From assembly GCA_964396415.1 (NCBI GenBank), contig CAYNFM010000003.1, forward strand, positions 32,225 through 96,224: 64,000 nucleotides of DNA, read 5' to 3'. The notes beneath the pieces are model-generated. The model was not told where the DNA came from, did no database searches, and saw only the letters and a list, made by a program, of their open reading frames with translations. This document shows, in pieces, positions 42,120-54,100 of this stretch. Every line of letters begins with the position of its first letter. Within the stretch, counting starts at the first letter, position 1. Made by a program: the position numbers and the translations under genes. Source of the DNA: UBA1306 sp964396415. GTDB taxonomy: Bacteria > Spirochaetota > Spirochaetia > Treponematales > Rectinemataceae.

Positions 42120-43481
42120 ATGGAAGAAGAGCTGAGCCCCAGAGGCGACGGTTTCCCCTCCGATTTCATCTGGGGATGCTCGACGGCGAGCTACCAGATC
42201 GAGGGTTCGACGCAGGCCGACGGACGCGGCCCTTCGATATGGGATACTTTCTCGAGGATGCCCGGAAAGGTCAGCGGCGGCATGACCGGGGACTTCGCCT
42301 GCGACTCATACCGACGGTGGAAGGATGACGTCGAGCTCCTCAAGGAGCTCGGCGTGGGCTCCTATCGATATTCCGTCGCATGGCCTCGCGTCCAGCCCGA
42401 GGGTTCGGGCCGAGCGCTCCAAGCCGGCCTGGATTATTACAAGGCTCTTGCCGACGCCCTGTCCGAAGCGGGCATCGAGAGCGCGGTCACGCTCTACCAT
42501 TGGGACTTGCCCCAAGCCCTCGAGGACTCGGGCGGCTGGCCCGAGCGCGAGACGGCCCTGCGCTTCGCCGAATACTCCGATATCGTCTACCGCGCCCTCG
42601 GCGACAGGGTGGGGCGCTGGTTCACCCTCAACGAGCCTTGGTGCTCGGCTTTCCTGGGCTATGAATTCGGCGTCCACGCGCCGGGACGGAAGGACAAGTC
42701 GGAGGCTTACCGGGCCGTCCACCACCTCCTCCTCGGTCATGGCCTCGCCGTGAAGGCCTATCGCGAGACGGGACTCCGCGCGCCGATCGGCCTAGTGCTC
42801 AATACGATGACTCCGCGTCCGGCGACGCGCAGGCGGGAAGACGCCGCCGCCGCCGACAGGGCCTCCGACATGAGCACCGCCCTATGGCTCGATCCGATCT
42901 ATGGACGAGGCTATCCCGAGCGCCACTTGGCGGCCCGGAGCGTCGCCATGCCCATCCTGCCCGGCGACATGGAGACTATCGCCGCGCCCGTCGACTTCAT
43001 GGGCCTCAACTATTACAGCGAGAGGACGGTGCGCTCCGATACGAAAAGCCCGGAAGGCTTTTGCGAGGCCCCGAGCTGGCAGGACAAGACCGAAATGGGA
43101 TGGGACATCGTTCCCGAGGGCCTCTATCGAATGCTCAAGAAGATCGCGAATCGATGGCCCGTCAAGGAACTCTACGTCACCGAGAACGGAGCGGCTTTCG
43201 CGGATCGGGCGGATGCGGGGGGACGGGTTAGGGACCGCGATCGGATCGCCTACTTGCGCTCGCACATCGCGGCGTGCCGCCGCGCCGTCGCCGAAGGCGT
43301 TCCGCTCAAAGGCTATTTCGTATGGTCGATCATGGATAACTTCGAGTGGGCCCACGGCTATTCGATGCGCTTCGGGCTCGTTCACGTAGATCCTGGTACC
43401 GGCGCGCGGAAGCCCAAGGATTCGTATTATTACTATCGGGACGTGGTAGCGGGAATGGAGAGCCGATACGATGCGCCCTAA
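42120..43481 (+). CDS. GH1 beta-glucosidase
   Basis: A 453-residue cytoplasmic TIM-barrel glycosidase of normal GH1 length. FPSDFIWGCSTASYQIEG opens the barrel. The acid/base Glu is in FTLNEPWC and the nucleophile Glu is in YVTENGAAF. It should hydrolyse cellobiose or related beta-glucosides, in parallel with the GH94 phosphorylases. ATG 42120 is preferred; AAGG lies ten bases upstream, and an in-frame GTG at 42108 is possible. A TATACC box (42072-42077) is upstream but no -35 at normal spacing is seen. The NtrC-family gene follows after 15 bases. Confidence 0.93.
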   Translation: MEEELSPRGDGFPSDFIWGCSTASYQIEGSTQADGRGPSIWDTFSRMPGKVSGGMTGDFACDSYRRWKDDVELLKELGVGSYRYSVAWPRVQPEGSGRALQAGLDYYKALADALSEAGIESAVTLYHWDLPQALEDSGGWPERETALRFAEYSDIVYRALGDRVGRWFTLNEPWCSAFLGYEFGVHAPGRKDKSEAYRAVHHLLLGHGLAVKAYRETGLRAPIGLVLNTMTPRPATRRREDAAAADRASDMSTALWLDPIYGRGYPERHLAARSVAMPILPGDMETIAAPVDFMGLNYYSERTVRSDTKSPEGFCEAPSWQDKTEMGWDIVPEGLYRMLKKIANRWPVKELYVTENGAAFADRADAGGRVRDRDRIAYLRSHIAACRRAVAEGVPLKGYFVWSIMDNFEWAHGYSMRFGLVHVDPGTGARKPKDSYYYYRDVVAGMESRYDAP

Positions 43482-43496
43482 CCGCCGGAGACGGGC

Positions 43497-44861
43497 ATGA
43501 CGCTGCTCGTAATCGACGACGACGAGACGGAGATAGAGAAGCTCAGGATCATCTGCGCCTCCCTCGAGTATCCGTCGGTGGAGTACCTCTCGGCGACCGG
43601 CGTCGAGAAGGGGCTCAAGCTGGTCTCGGAGAGGGTGATCGACCTCGTCCTCAGCGATCTCCGCCTCCTCGACGGCTCGGGCTTCGACGTGCTCCATGGC
43701 GTAAAGGCGCTCAACCCGGCGATATCCGTCGTGGCGATGACGGCCTACGTCGACGCCCGCGAGGCGGTCAGCCTCCTCAAGGAGGGAGCCGACGATTACC
43801 TCGTCAAGCCGACGACATTCGAGGATATCGAGCGCCTCCTCATCCGCCTCAACGAAAAGACCGCCCTGCTCCACGAGTCCCTCCTCCCCCCCGCGGACGG
43901 GCCGGCCGCCTCGCCGGCGGCGGCGGGAATCGTCTACAGGAGCGAGGAGATGGCGGCGGCCATGAGCGTGGCGGCCCGCGCCGCGCCGAGCGCGGCCACC
44001 GTCCTCCTGTCGGGCGAGAGCGGGACGGGCAAGGAGCTGGTCGCGCGCTTCATCCACGATCGCAGCGCCAGGCGCGGCCGCTTCGTGGCCGTGAACATCT
44101 CCGCCCTCCCCGAATCCCTGGCCGAGAGCGAGCTCTTCGGCCACAGCCGCGGCGCCTTCACCGGAGCCAGCGCGGACCGCCTGGGGCGATTCGAGGAAGC
44201 CGAGGGAGGGACCCTCTTCCTCGACGAGGTCGGCGAGATCGCGCCCCTTCTCCAGGTCAAGCTCCTCAGGGCGCTGCAGTTCGGCCAGATCGAGCGAGTC
44301 GGAGAGAACATCGTGCGCGAGCTCGACGTGAGGATAGTGGCGGCTACCAACCGGGACCTCGCCGCCCTCGTCGAGGCCGGCAAATTCCGCCGGGACCTCT
44401 ACTATCGCATCAACGTGATCGAGATCAAGCTCCCGGCCCTCCGCGAGCGCAAGGAGGATATCAGGCCCTTGGTCGATTACTTCATCGAGCGATTCAGGAC
44501 TCGCGACGGAAAGGACCTGCGCGGGGTCACGAGGGAAGCCTTCGACAACCTCTCGAAGCGCCTCTTCCCCGGCAACGTGCGAGAGCTCGAGAATATAATC
44601 GAGCGGGCGGTCGTCCTCTGCCGCGGCAATCTCATCCGGATCGCGGACCTTCCCATCGAAGGAGGAAGGGACGCGTCCGGCGTCGCGGGCACGAGCGAGA
44701 TTGCCGGCTCCCGCTACGATATGGCCATGCGCGAATTCGAAGGCGGCCTCATCGAGCGCGCGCTCGAAAAAGCCAAGGGCAACAAGAGCGCCGCCGCGCG
44801 CGATCTCGGGATAAGCGAGCGCCACCTCCGATCCTGCCTCAAGCGACTCGATTCGTTTTAA
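43497..44861 (+). CDS. NtrC-family sigma-54 response regulator
   Basis: A 454-residue activator. The receiver domain (residues 1-120) has VIDDDETE, phospho-acceptor Asp in LVLSDLRLLDGSG and Lys in LVKPTT. The AAA+ domain has Walker A LSGESGTGKE, the sigma-54-contacting GAFTGA loop (GHSRGAFTGASADRLG) and Walker B GGTLFLDEVGE. A C-terminal Fis-type helix-turn-helix (NKSAAARDLGISERHLRSCLKRL) binds enhancers. All activity residues are intact, so it should drive sigma-54 promoters when phosphorylated. No histidine kinase is adjacent. GGAGACGGGC precedes the ATG, 15 bases after the GH1 stop. A -24/-12 promoter lies 150 bases downstream of its stop. Confidence 0.93.
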   Translation: MTLLVIDDDETEIEKLRIICASLEYPSVEYLSATGVEKGLKLVSERVIDLVLSDLRLLDGSGFDVLHGVKALNPAISVVAMTAYVDAREAVSLLKEGADDYLVKPTTFEDIERLLIRLNEKTALLHESLLPPADGPAASPAAAGIVYRSEEMAAAMSVAARAAPSAATVLLSGESGTGKELVARFIHDRSARRGRFVAVNISALPESLAESELFGHSRGAFTGASADRLGRFEEAEGGTLFLDEVGEIAPLLQVKLLRALQFGQIERVGENIVRELDVRIVAATNRDLAALVEAGKFRRDLYYRINVIEIKLPALRERKEDIRPLVDYFIERFRTRDGKDLRGVTREAFDNLSKRLFPGNVRELENIIERAVVLCRGNLIRIADLPIEGGRDASGVAGTSEIAGSRYDMAMREFEGGLIERALEKAKGNKSAAARDLGISERHLRSCLKRLDSF

Positions 44862-44878
44862 TCCTCCCCATATCCGCC

Positions 44879-44917
44879 TTCGACCATTACGTCGAGTCGA
44901 TCGACATTTCGGTCGAA
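44879..44917. promoter_or_regulatory. Candidate enhancer sites for the sigma-54 promoter
   Basis: Palindromes TTCGACC...GGTCGAA (44879-44885 and 44911-44917) flank an internal GTCGATCGAC (44896-44905). They lie about 90-130 bases upstream of the -24/-12 promoter, the normal range for activator binding. Confidence 0.35.
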
Positions 44918-45007
44918 TTCAGGTAATTACTGTCAGAAACAAAAAATGTTATTAAGCTTATTTCTTGTACAATGAAGATTTATTATTCTCTGTATTCCCT
45001 GTCCTGC

Positions 45008-45023
45008 TGGCATGGAGTTTGCA
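45008..45023 (+). promoter_or_regulatory. Sigma-54 promoter of the giant lipoprotein operon
   Basis: TGGCATGGAGTTTGCA matches TGGCACG-N4-TTGCA with one mismatch and has the required GG and GC doublets ten bases apart. It is 165 bases upstream of the giant gene's ATG and just downstream of an NtrC-family gene. Transcription should start near 45034. Confidence 0.75.
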
Positions 45024-45054
45024 CGGATATTTTCAGAAGGAGAATCCTATTAAA

Positions 45055-45081
45055 ATGAAGAATTCTGGACAATTTTGGTGA
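45055..45081 (+). CDS. Possible eight-residue leader peptide
   Basis: ATG-to-TGA frame of eight codons (MKNSGQFW) lies in the leader downstream of the sigma-54 promoter. AAGGAG is 12 bases upstream of its ATG, which is long. No attenuator hairpin pair is evident between it and the giant gene. Kept as a weak possibility. Confidence 0.2.
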   Translation: MKNSGQFW

Positions 45082-45187
45082 GAATGTAATATGATTAAGA
45101 TCCGGTCTGCCGATTTAATAGCGATGCGTCTTCCTCATTCGTAAAAGTCAACATCTCTAGTGCCTCATATACCAGGAGGGTAGCGTT

Positions 45188-48100
45188 ATGGGAGAAAAAT
45201 CCCGTTTCGTGTCCCGTTCCGGCCGCGAAATCGCGCGCGCCGTATTGACTTGCGGAATTATCCTCACGTTGACGACCTGCGACGCATTCAATGCGGGCTT
45301 GGGGCCCAAGATCGATATTACCGGACCGACGGTGGGCGTCAAATCCATAGCCAACGGAGCCTATCTGCACGGCACGGTGGCCATCACCGGGGACGATACC
45401 GATGTCGTGAACGTGCAGTCGGTCTCCGTGATAGTCAGCATAAACTCGACGCAGGTAGCGTCGATTCCCGCGACCCTATCGACCGGAACATGGAGCGCCT
45501 CGCTCGACACGAAGGCTCTTTCCGGAGGAAAGGATACGCAAGCCAATCTGGATATCAAGGTAGTCGCCGCCTCGGGAAAGGCAACGGACGAGAATCTGGT
45601 CGTCTACTTCGATAACACGCCGCCGGTCTTCGCCTCCATGACGCCGAACCAGGCCCAGTTGGGGGACAATGTCACCTACGACTATGCGCTGAGCCAGAAA
45701 GAGGCGATCACCGGCAGCGTGACCGATTTCGGCCTGAGCACCGTGGCGCTCACCACGGGAACGCTTCCTGCGGTGACCCAGACCACGAAATCGGCCTTTT
45801 CCTTCACTATAGACGCGACGCAATTCTATGATCCCACGAGCTTCGCCCCCAAGAACGGCGCCCTGTCGCAGTCGACGACCCCCCCGTATCTTCCCTATAA
45901 AGTGCCCTATACGATGATCGCGACCGATCTAGCCGGCAATACGACTACGATCTCGGGAAATTTCTACGTGAAGCCGGGTCTCGGCGCGCCTATTTTCGCC
46001 TTTACGAGTCCTTCTACGATCCTTACGAACGTCTATTATCCCAATACTCCGCCCACTACCAACATAACGGCCTGGAAGGCGAACACAGTACTGCCTGGCA
46101 CGCCTATAACCTTTCACCTCTTCGATATGGACGGGCTCGATACGAGCGCGACGGGCCTCTACGTCGCGCTGGCCCCGGCTACGACGACCAACCTCGATTA
46201 CACGGACGCCCTCAATCCGAGCAGTCCCAGCGCCGGCTATGTAGTATACACTTCAGGTAGCGCGTCCAATCCGCTTACCCTGACGCCCTCGACCACTCTG
46301 CAACTTCCCGGGGGGACTACGATAACGCAGGGGGCGGACATAACCTTCAACGCCCCGACCAGCAACGGTCAGTATGCGCTTATAATTCACGTCGCCGACG
46401 ATGCGGCCAATAAAATCAATCTTACGTCGGCGACTCGGGACGTACCGGTGCCGAACTCGAGCGCGAACCCGAATCCGGACCCGAACCCGGGCCAGCCACT
46501 CACCGCGAATTCTCGATTCCTATCACTCTACGTTTCAAACAGCAACCCGACGGTGATCGTCAATGCGCCGAACGACGGCTCCTATTTGGCCGCCTTTACG
46601 GCATCCGGGACCGTACAGGATGCGGTCGGGCCGGCCCAGCTCCTGGTCACGATCGGGACCAATGCGGCAGTCCCAGCGGTCCTTACCCAGTCGCCAACCG
46701 ATCAAAGCACCGCCACCTGGACTTATTCGCCCTCCAGTCCGCTCAGCGACGGTACCTACACCGCGAGCTTCCAGGGCAAGAACAAGCTCGGAGCCGTGAC
46801 CACGACGCCCGTGACTCGCCGATTCACGATCGATACGACCCCGCCCGCGACGTCGATCATGACGCCGAATACGACGCTGAGCTCGAGCTCGGCGGCATAT
46901 TGGCTTTCGGGCGCGACGGCTAGCATCGGAGGGACCTCCTCTGACTCCGGGAGCGGCGTCGCGAGCGTCTACTATAAAATCGTGGCTAAAGGCAGCGCCC
47001 AGCCGGCATTCTCGAAATCCACCTGGACCCAAGCCGCCGGCGCCGCCAGTTGGAACGGCACGGTAAGCCTGATCGCCTTGGGCGAGGGCGAATGGACTCT
47101 GTACGTCGTGGCAATCGATGTCGTCGGAAATACCGCCGCGCCGGTCAGCGGGAACTTCGGCGTGGACCAGAATCCGCCGACCCTGACCGAGACAAATCAT
47201 CCCGCGACTTCGTTTACGAAGGCCGCCTTCACGCTGGCGGGAACCGTCGGGGACAGCAATGCCCTGGCTTCGTTGACCATCACGGAATCAAAGAACGGCG
47301 GGGCCTCGACCCCTGTCACCTTGAGCTCTATTCCGACGAATCTGAACGGAATCAAGACGGCTACCTACACTTCCCAGTCCCTACCCCTCGGAGGCGTCCT
47401 CGATGGCTCTTACGCCTACGTCCTGACCGCCACCGACGTGTCCGGCAAAACTACTACCGTCAACCGCACGATCAAAATCGATACTACTCCGCCTACAGTG
47501 GCTCTTGCCTCGATCCCGGCCTGGCTCACTTCCTCGGCCTATACCGTCTCCGGATCGGCGACGGACCCGAATGCCAGCGCCTCAGGAGTCGCCACGGTCC
47601 AATATTCGCTGGACGGGGGGACGTGGACGAACGCCATATGGACCGACACTTCCGGCGGCGCCAATACTTCGGGCACGTGGACCGCAACCCTATCCGGATT
47701 GGCGGAAGGCTATCATACGATCAAAGCGCAGGCGACGGATGTCGCCGGGAACGTATCCAATCCGGTCTCCGCTACCTTCGGAGTCGATCTCAACCCGCCT
47801 AACCTCACCGAGACCTTCATCAATTCCGCAGCGAAAGTAATCAAGAATGCCGCCTTCACCCTCGCCGGCTCGGTAAGCTCCAGCAATCCCGCCTCGGTTG
47901 CCGGGACTAACCTGACCGTGGCGGTCAGCGTGAACGGCGCGGCCGCCACTCCGGCCACGATCAACGCCGCAAGCTCCACATGGTCCTACACGCAGCCCAA
48001 GGTGGACGGTAGCTATACTTATATCATCACGGCGACGGACGTGGCGGGCAAGACGACGTCCATAAACCGGCTGGTCCTCCTCGACTCGACGCCGCCCGCG

Positions 48101-51100
48101 CTCACGGTAACTTCGCCGGCGCCGGCCACTTGGGCGAGTTCCGCTACCTTGGCCCTATCCGGCACCGCGAATGACGGCGCCGGCTCGGGGGTCGCGAAAA
48201 CGTATTACCTGGTCGATTCCCTCGCGAACGACCACAGCGCGGAAATCGCGACGTGGAACGGAACGAACGGGTCCGCGCCTCCGAGCGCCTCCTGGACCGC
48301 CACCGGCGGATTGCCCACGAGCTGGACGGGATCCGCGTCGCTCTCCGGAGAAGGCTACAAGCGCCTCTGGGTCGTGTCCGCGGACAATGCCGGGAATACC
48401 AATTCCCTCGCCATCGTCAAAGCCGCCGCCTTGGTCCGGGGGACAAGCTACACCATCGACTCCCTCGGTTCTACCGACTTCACCAAAGTCGGCGCGGCGA
48501 GCAACACGGTAGGCCTCACATTCACCGCAAATAGCACGGCCGGGACAGGTACCGGGACCGCGTGGACCGGCTCGGGCCAGATCCTGTCCTTCGGCCTCGA
48601 CCTCTCGCCGCCCAACTTGACGGTCGGGTCGGTCACCAGCCCGATCAATGCCGCGGCCGCCAAGGCCTTCACCGGCTTCTCGGGCGCCGTCTACGATACG
48701 GATCCCGCGGGCCTGCCCGGTCTCCAAGTGAGCTACACCGGTCCCAACCAAATCTCCTCCGTATCCATTCCTTATTCAGGGTCCACGATAGCCTCTCCGG
48801 GCAATTCCTGGACCTGGAACCCCTTTGGTACTTCAGGGATCGACACCGTGAACCACGGCGATGATGGCGCATGGACCTTCACTTTCACGGCCACCGACGT
48901 GGCGGGCAAAACGACGAAGGTCAGCGAATCGTTCACCATAGATACCCAGGCCCCCTTCACCACAGTCACCTCGCCGGCAGTCAATGCCTGGGTCTACTCC
49001 ACCGCCCTCACGGTCACCGGCAGCGCCACCGACGGGACTGGCACCGGTGTAGCCGCCGTCTACGTCAAGGCGGACGGCCGCTACGTCGCCAACTCCTCTA
49101 CCGATCATAGCGCGGAAGATCCGACGGTCGCCTCCAATGGCTGGACGCTCGCCACGGGTACGACCAGTTGGAACGCCTCGCTCACTTTGGTGGGAGAAGG
49201 TTACAAGACTCTCTGGGTCAAGTCCCAGGATGTCGCGGGGAATCAAACCTCCTCCTCTCAGGCCATCGCCACTCTGGTCAACTTCGGCCTGGACCTGGCA
49301 CCGCCCACGCTAAGCGAGAGCCATGCCGCTACCTCCTTCACGAATACCACCTATGTCATCGGCGGCACGGTGGGCGATACCGACGCCCTCGCTACTTCAG
49401 GCGCCTCCCTGACGATCACCGAATCCAAGAACGGCGGCGCGGCGAATTCGGTGTCCTTCAGCTCGAGCCCCTCGCCCCTCGCAGGAGTCCAATCCGCGAC
49501 GTACAGCTCCGTGAGCCTCCCCCTCGGCGTCGCGAGCATCGACACGAGCGGGCATTCGAATGACGGTTCCTATGCCTACGTCCTGACCGCGACGGACATC
49601 GCCGGGAAGACCACGGTCATCAATCGCACGATCGATATCGACACGACGCCACCGACCCTCGCCATCACCCAACCCGCGAGCACCCTCGCCTGGAACTCGT
49701 CGACCTCCTATGTCATCTCCGGGACCGCGGGCGACAGTGGAGCCGGCGCCTCGGGCGTCGCTTCTATCCAATACAAGCTCGATGGATCCGCTACCTGGAC
49801 CGGGGCTACCTGGACCGATACCTCCTCGGGACACAATACTTCGGGCACGTGGACCGCTACGCTCACCGGTCTCTCCGAAGGAGTTCATTCCCTCAGCGTC
49901 CAGGCTACCGACTTCGCCGGCAACTCGGCCACGAGCAGCGCCACCTTCGGCGTCGATCTCAATCCGCCGACGCTCTCCGAAACTTCTATCCCCTCCGCCT
50001 CTCAAGTGACCAAGAACTCGGCCTTCACCCTCACCGGCTCGGTGGGTGACTCCAATCCCGCCTCGGTCCTTGGATCTACACTGACGGTGGCGATAAGCGT
50101 GAACGGCGCTGCCGCTTTCGCAGCCGCCTTAAGTGGGTCCACGTGGTCCTATACGCAACCCAAGGTGGATGGCAGCTATAGCTATACCATCACGGCGACC
50201 GACGTAGCGGGCAAGACGACGACCATAAACCGGCTGGTCCTCCTCGACTCGACGCCGCCCGCGCTCACGGTCACCTCGCCGACGCCAGGCACCTGGACGA
50301 GTTCCGCTACCTTGGCCCTATCCGGCACCGCGAATGACGGGGCCGGCTCGGGGGTCGCATTCTCGTATTATCTCGTCGATTCCATGGCGAACGACCACAG
50401 TGCGGAAATCGCGACGTGGAACGGAACGAACGGGTCCGCGCCTCCGAGCGCCTCCTGGACCGCCACCGGCGGATTGCCCACGAGCTGGACCGGATCCGCA
50501 TCGCTCTCCGGCGAAGGCTACAAGCGCCTCTGGGTCGTGTCCGCGGACAAGGCCGGGAATACCGACTCGCTGGCCATCGTCCAAGCGACCGCTCTCGTTC
50601 CGGGGACGACCTACACCATCGACTCGGTCGGCTCCACCGACTTCACCAAGGTTGGCGCTTCGAGCAACAATGTCGGCCTTTCTTTTAAGGCTACCGCCTC
50701 CGGGAACGGTACCGGGACCGCGTGGACAGGCTCGGGTCAGATCGCGTCCTTCGGCCTGGACCTCTCGCCGCCCAGCCTGACGGTCGGATCGGTCTCCAGC
50801 ATGATCAATGCCGTGGCCGCGAAGTCCTTCACCGGCTTCTCGGGCACCGTCTACGATACGAATCCCGTGGGCCTGCCCAGCGTCCAAGTGAACTATACCG
50901 GTCCCGACGAAATCTCTTCCGTTTCCATTCCTTATACGGGGTCAGCGATAGCCTCTCCGGGCAATTCCTGGAGCTGGAATCCCTTCCCCTCGGGGATCGA
51001 TACCGTGAACCACAGCGACGACGGGGCCTGGACCTTCACCTTCACGGCCACCGACGTGGCGGGCAAGACGACGAAGGTCAGCGAGTCGTTCACCATCGAC

Positions 51101-54100
51101 ACGACGCCGCCGACGACGAGCATCAGCCAGCCGGGGAATTACGTAAGCAGCAATCCCCTGTATTGGCTCTCGGGAAGCAACGCGACCTTCGGAGGCACGG
51201 CGGCGGATAGCGGTTCGGGCGCCACGGGCGTGGCCTCGATCTATGTCAAAGTCGACACTGCCGGTACCAGCCACGCGACGGACAGCGCGGCGACGATCGG
51301 ATCCACGTGGGTTCTCGCGGTGGGGACGACGACCTGGTCCACGACGGTCAACCTGACCGGCATAGGGGAGGGGCAGTTTACCCTCTGGACGGCGGCCTTC
51401 GACAACGCGGGGAACCTCTCGGCCATTTCCTCGCAAGGCTTCGGGGTGGATCAGAATCCGCCGACGCTGAGCGAGAGCCATGCAGCCACGTCGTTCACCA
51501 AGAGCCTCTATACCCTGGGCGGGACCGTGGGAGACACGAACTCCCTGGGCTCTTTGACGATCACGGAATCCAAGAACCTCGGGACGGCGAACCCGGTGAG
51601 CTTCACCTCGACGCCCGCGAGCCTTACGGGGGCCAAGAGCGCCAGCTATACGTCCGTATCCCTGCCGCTGGGGGTGGGAACGATAGACACGAGCGGGCAC
51701 ACGAACGACGGGTCCTATACCTATGTGCTGACGGCGACGGACGTGGCGGGGAAGACGACGGTGGTGAATCGGACGATCAACATCGACACGACGCCGCCGA
51801 CGGTCACGCTGACGGCGATACCGGCCTGGATATCGGTGAACTCGTACACCATCACGGGGAGCGCGACGGATCCGAGCGGCGGAGCCTCGGGGATCGCGAC
51901 GATCCAGTATTCGCAGGACGGGGGTACGACGTGGGCGAACGCGACCTGGACGGACGAGTCGGGCGGCGCCAACACCAACGGTACGTGGAGCGCGACGCTC
52001 TCCGGCCTGGCCGAAGGCAACCATTCCCTGATCGTACGGGCGAACGACGCGGCGGGGAATACCGATACGCTGACGGCGACGAACTTCGGTGTGGACCTGA
52101 ATCCGCCGACGCTGAGCGAGACCTACCTGAACACGGCGACCCAGGTTACGAAGAACTCATCCTTTACGATGACCGGCTCGGTGGGGGACAGCAATCCGGC
52201 GTCGATCGCGGGGTCGACGCTGAACGTGGCGGTGAGCGTGAACGGGGGGGCGGCCACGGCGGCCGCGATCAACACCGTGACCTCGACCTGGTCCTACACG
52301 CAGCCGAAGGTGGACGGTAGCTACAGCTACACGATCACGGCGACCGACGTGGCCGGCAAGACGACGACCATAAACCGGCTGGTCCTCCTCGACTCGACGC
52401 CGCCGACCTTGAGCGTGACGTCGCCGAGCGCGGGGACCTGGACCTCGTCGACCTCGTTGTCGATAAGCGGTACGGCGACGGACGGCTCCGGGTCGGGCGT
52501 GAACAAGAGCTATTACCTGGTCGACAGCGCGGCCAACGATCATACGGGCGATATAGCCGCGTGGAACGCGACCAACGGGTCGGTGGCGCCGACGAGCGGG
52601 ACTCCGGCGGCATGGGCGTCGACCGGCGGCTTGACGGGCAATTGGACGGGGAGCGCGACGCTCTCCGGCGAAGGAAGGAAGCTGCTGTGGGTGGTCTCCG
52701 CGGACAAGGCGGGGAATACCACGACCCTGACGAGCGTCACGGCCGGGTCCTTCACTGTCGGGACGGCGTACGTTATCGCCAGCATCGGCACGACCGACTT
52801 CACGGCGATCGGAGCCTCGAGCAATACCGTTGGCCTCTCGTTTACGGCCACGGGAGCAGGCACGGGGACCGGTACCGCGTGGACGGGGAACGGGGTCGTA
52901 GTAGCGTTCGGCTTGGACCAGAATCCGCCTAACCTCGGGGTTACCACGCCGCCGGCCACTATCGGCGCGACGGGAGCGGCCTCGTTCACCGGGCTGTCGG
53001 GTACGATTTACGATACGAATCCCGCGGGCCTGCCCAGCCTCGCCGTCTCGTCGACGCAAAACGGGAACGCGATCGCCAACTCAGCCGCGATCAGCTATCC
53101 GGGTACGTCGACGTCCGCGGGGAACCCCTGGAGCTGGAACCCCTTCCCGTCGGGGATCGATAGCTCGGGACATACGAACGACGGACTGTGGGTCTTCACC
53201 TTCACGGCCACCGACGTGGCGGGCAAGACGACGAAGGTCAGCGAGTCGNNNNNNNNNNNNNNNNNNNNNNNNNNNNNNNNNNNNNNNNNNNNNNNNNNNN
53301 NNNNNNNNNNNNNNNNNNNNNNNNNNNNNNNNNNNNNNNNNNNNNNNNACACGATCACGGCGACCGACGTGGCCGGCAAGACGACGACCATAAACCGGCT
53401 GGTGCTCCTGGACTCGACGCCGCCGACACTGACTGCCAGTTCGCCCATCGTGGGAACCTGGACGTCCTCCACTACGCTTTCGATCGCCGGTACCGGCCAG
53501 GACGGGAGCGGGTCGGGCGTAGCGAAGATCTACTATATCGTCGACAGCGCGGCCAACGACCACACGGGCGATATCGCGACATGGAACGTGACGAACGGCG
53601 CCTCCGCGCCCAGCAGCTCGACCAGCGCCACCTGGTCGGCGATCACGGGAGCTCTCGGTAGCTGGACGGGATCGGTCAACCTCGGCTCGACCGAGGGATA
53701 CGAGCGGCTCTGGGTCGTGGCTTCGGATGTCGCGGGCAACACTACGACGTTGACCGATGTCGCCGCGACTGCCCTGACGGCCGGTCAGGCCTATACGATT
53801 TCTTCGATCGGGAGCACCGACTTCACGAAGGTGGGGGCTCCGAGCAACACCGTGGGCCTGAGCTTCACGGCGACGGGAGCGGGCACGGGAAACGGAACAG
53901 TCTGGTCGGGGAACGGGGTGGTGGTGCCCTTCGGCTTCGATTTGTATCCTCCGAGCCTCGCCGAGACGGCTATCGGAACCTCGAGCACGGTGGACAAGAA
54001 CGCGACCTTCAGCTTCACGGGTACGACGACGGATACCGATCTGGCCGGGCCCCCGACTCTGGCCGTGACGGTCGACAACGGGACTCCCGCCGCGGTGCCG

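Noticed and set aside
42882..44825. A 647-codon minus-strand open frame over GH1 and the NtrC gene
   Set aside because: It is antisense to two intact, recognisable genes and has a composition typical of a shadow frame.
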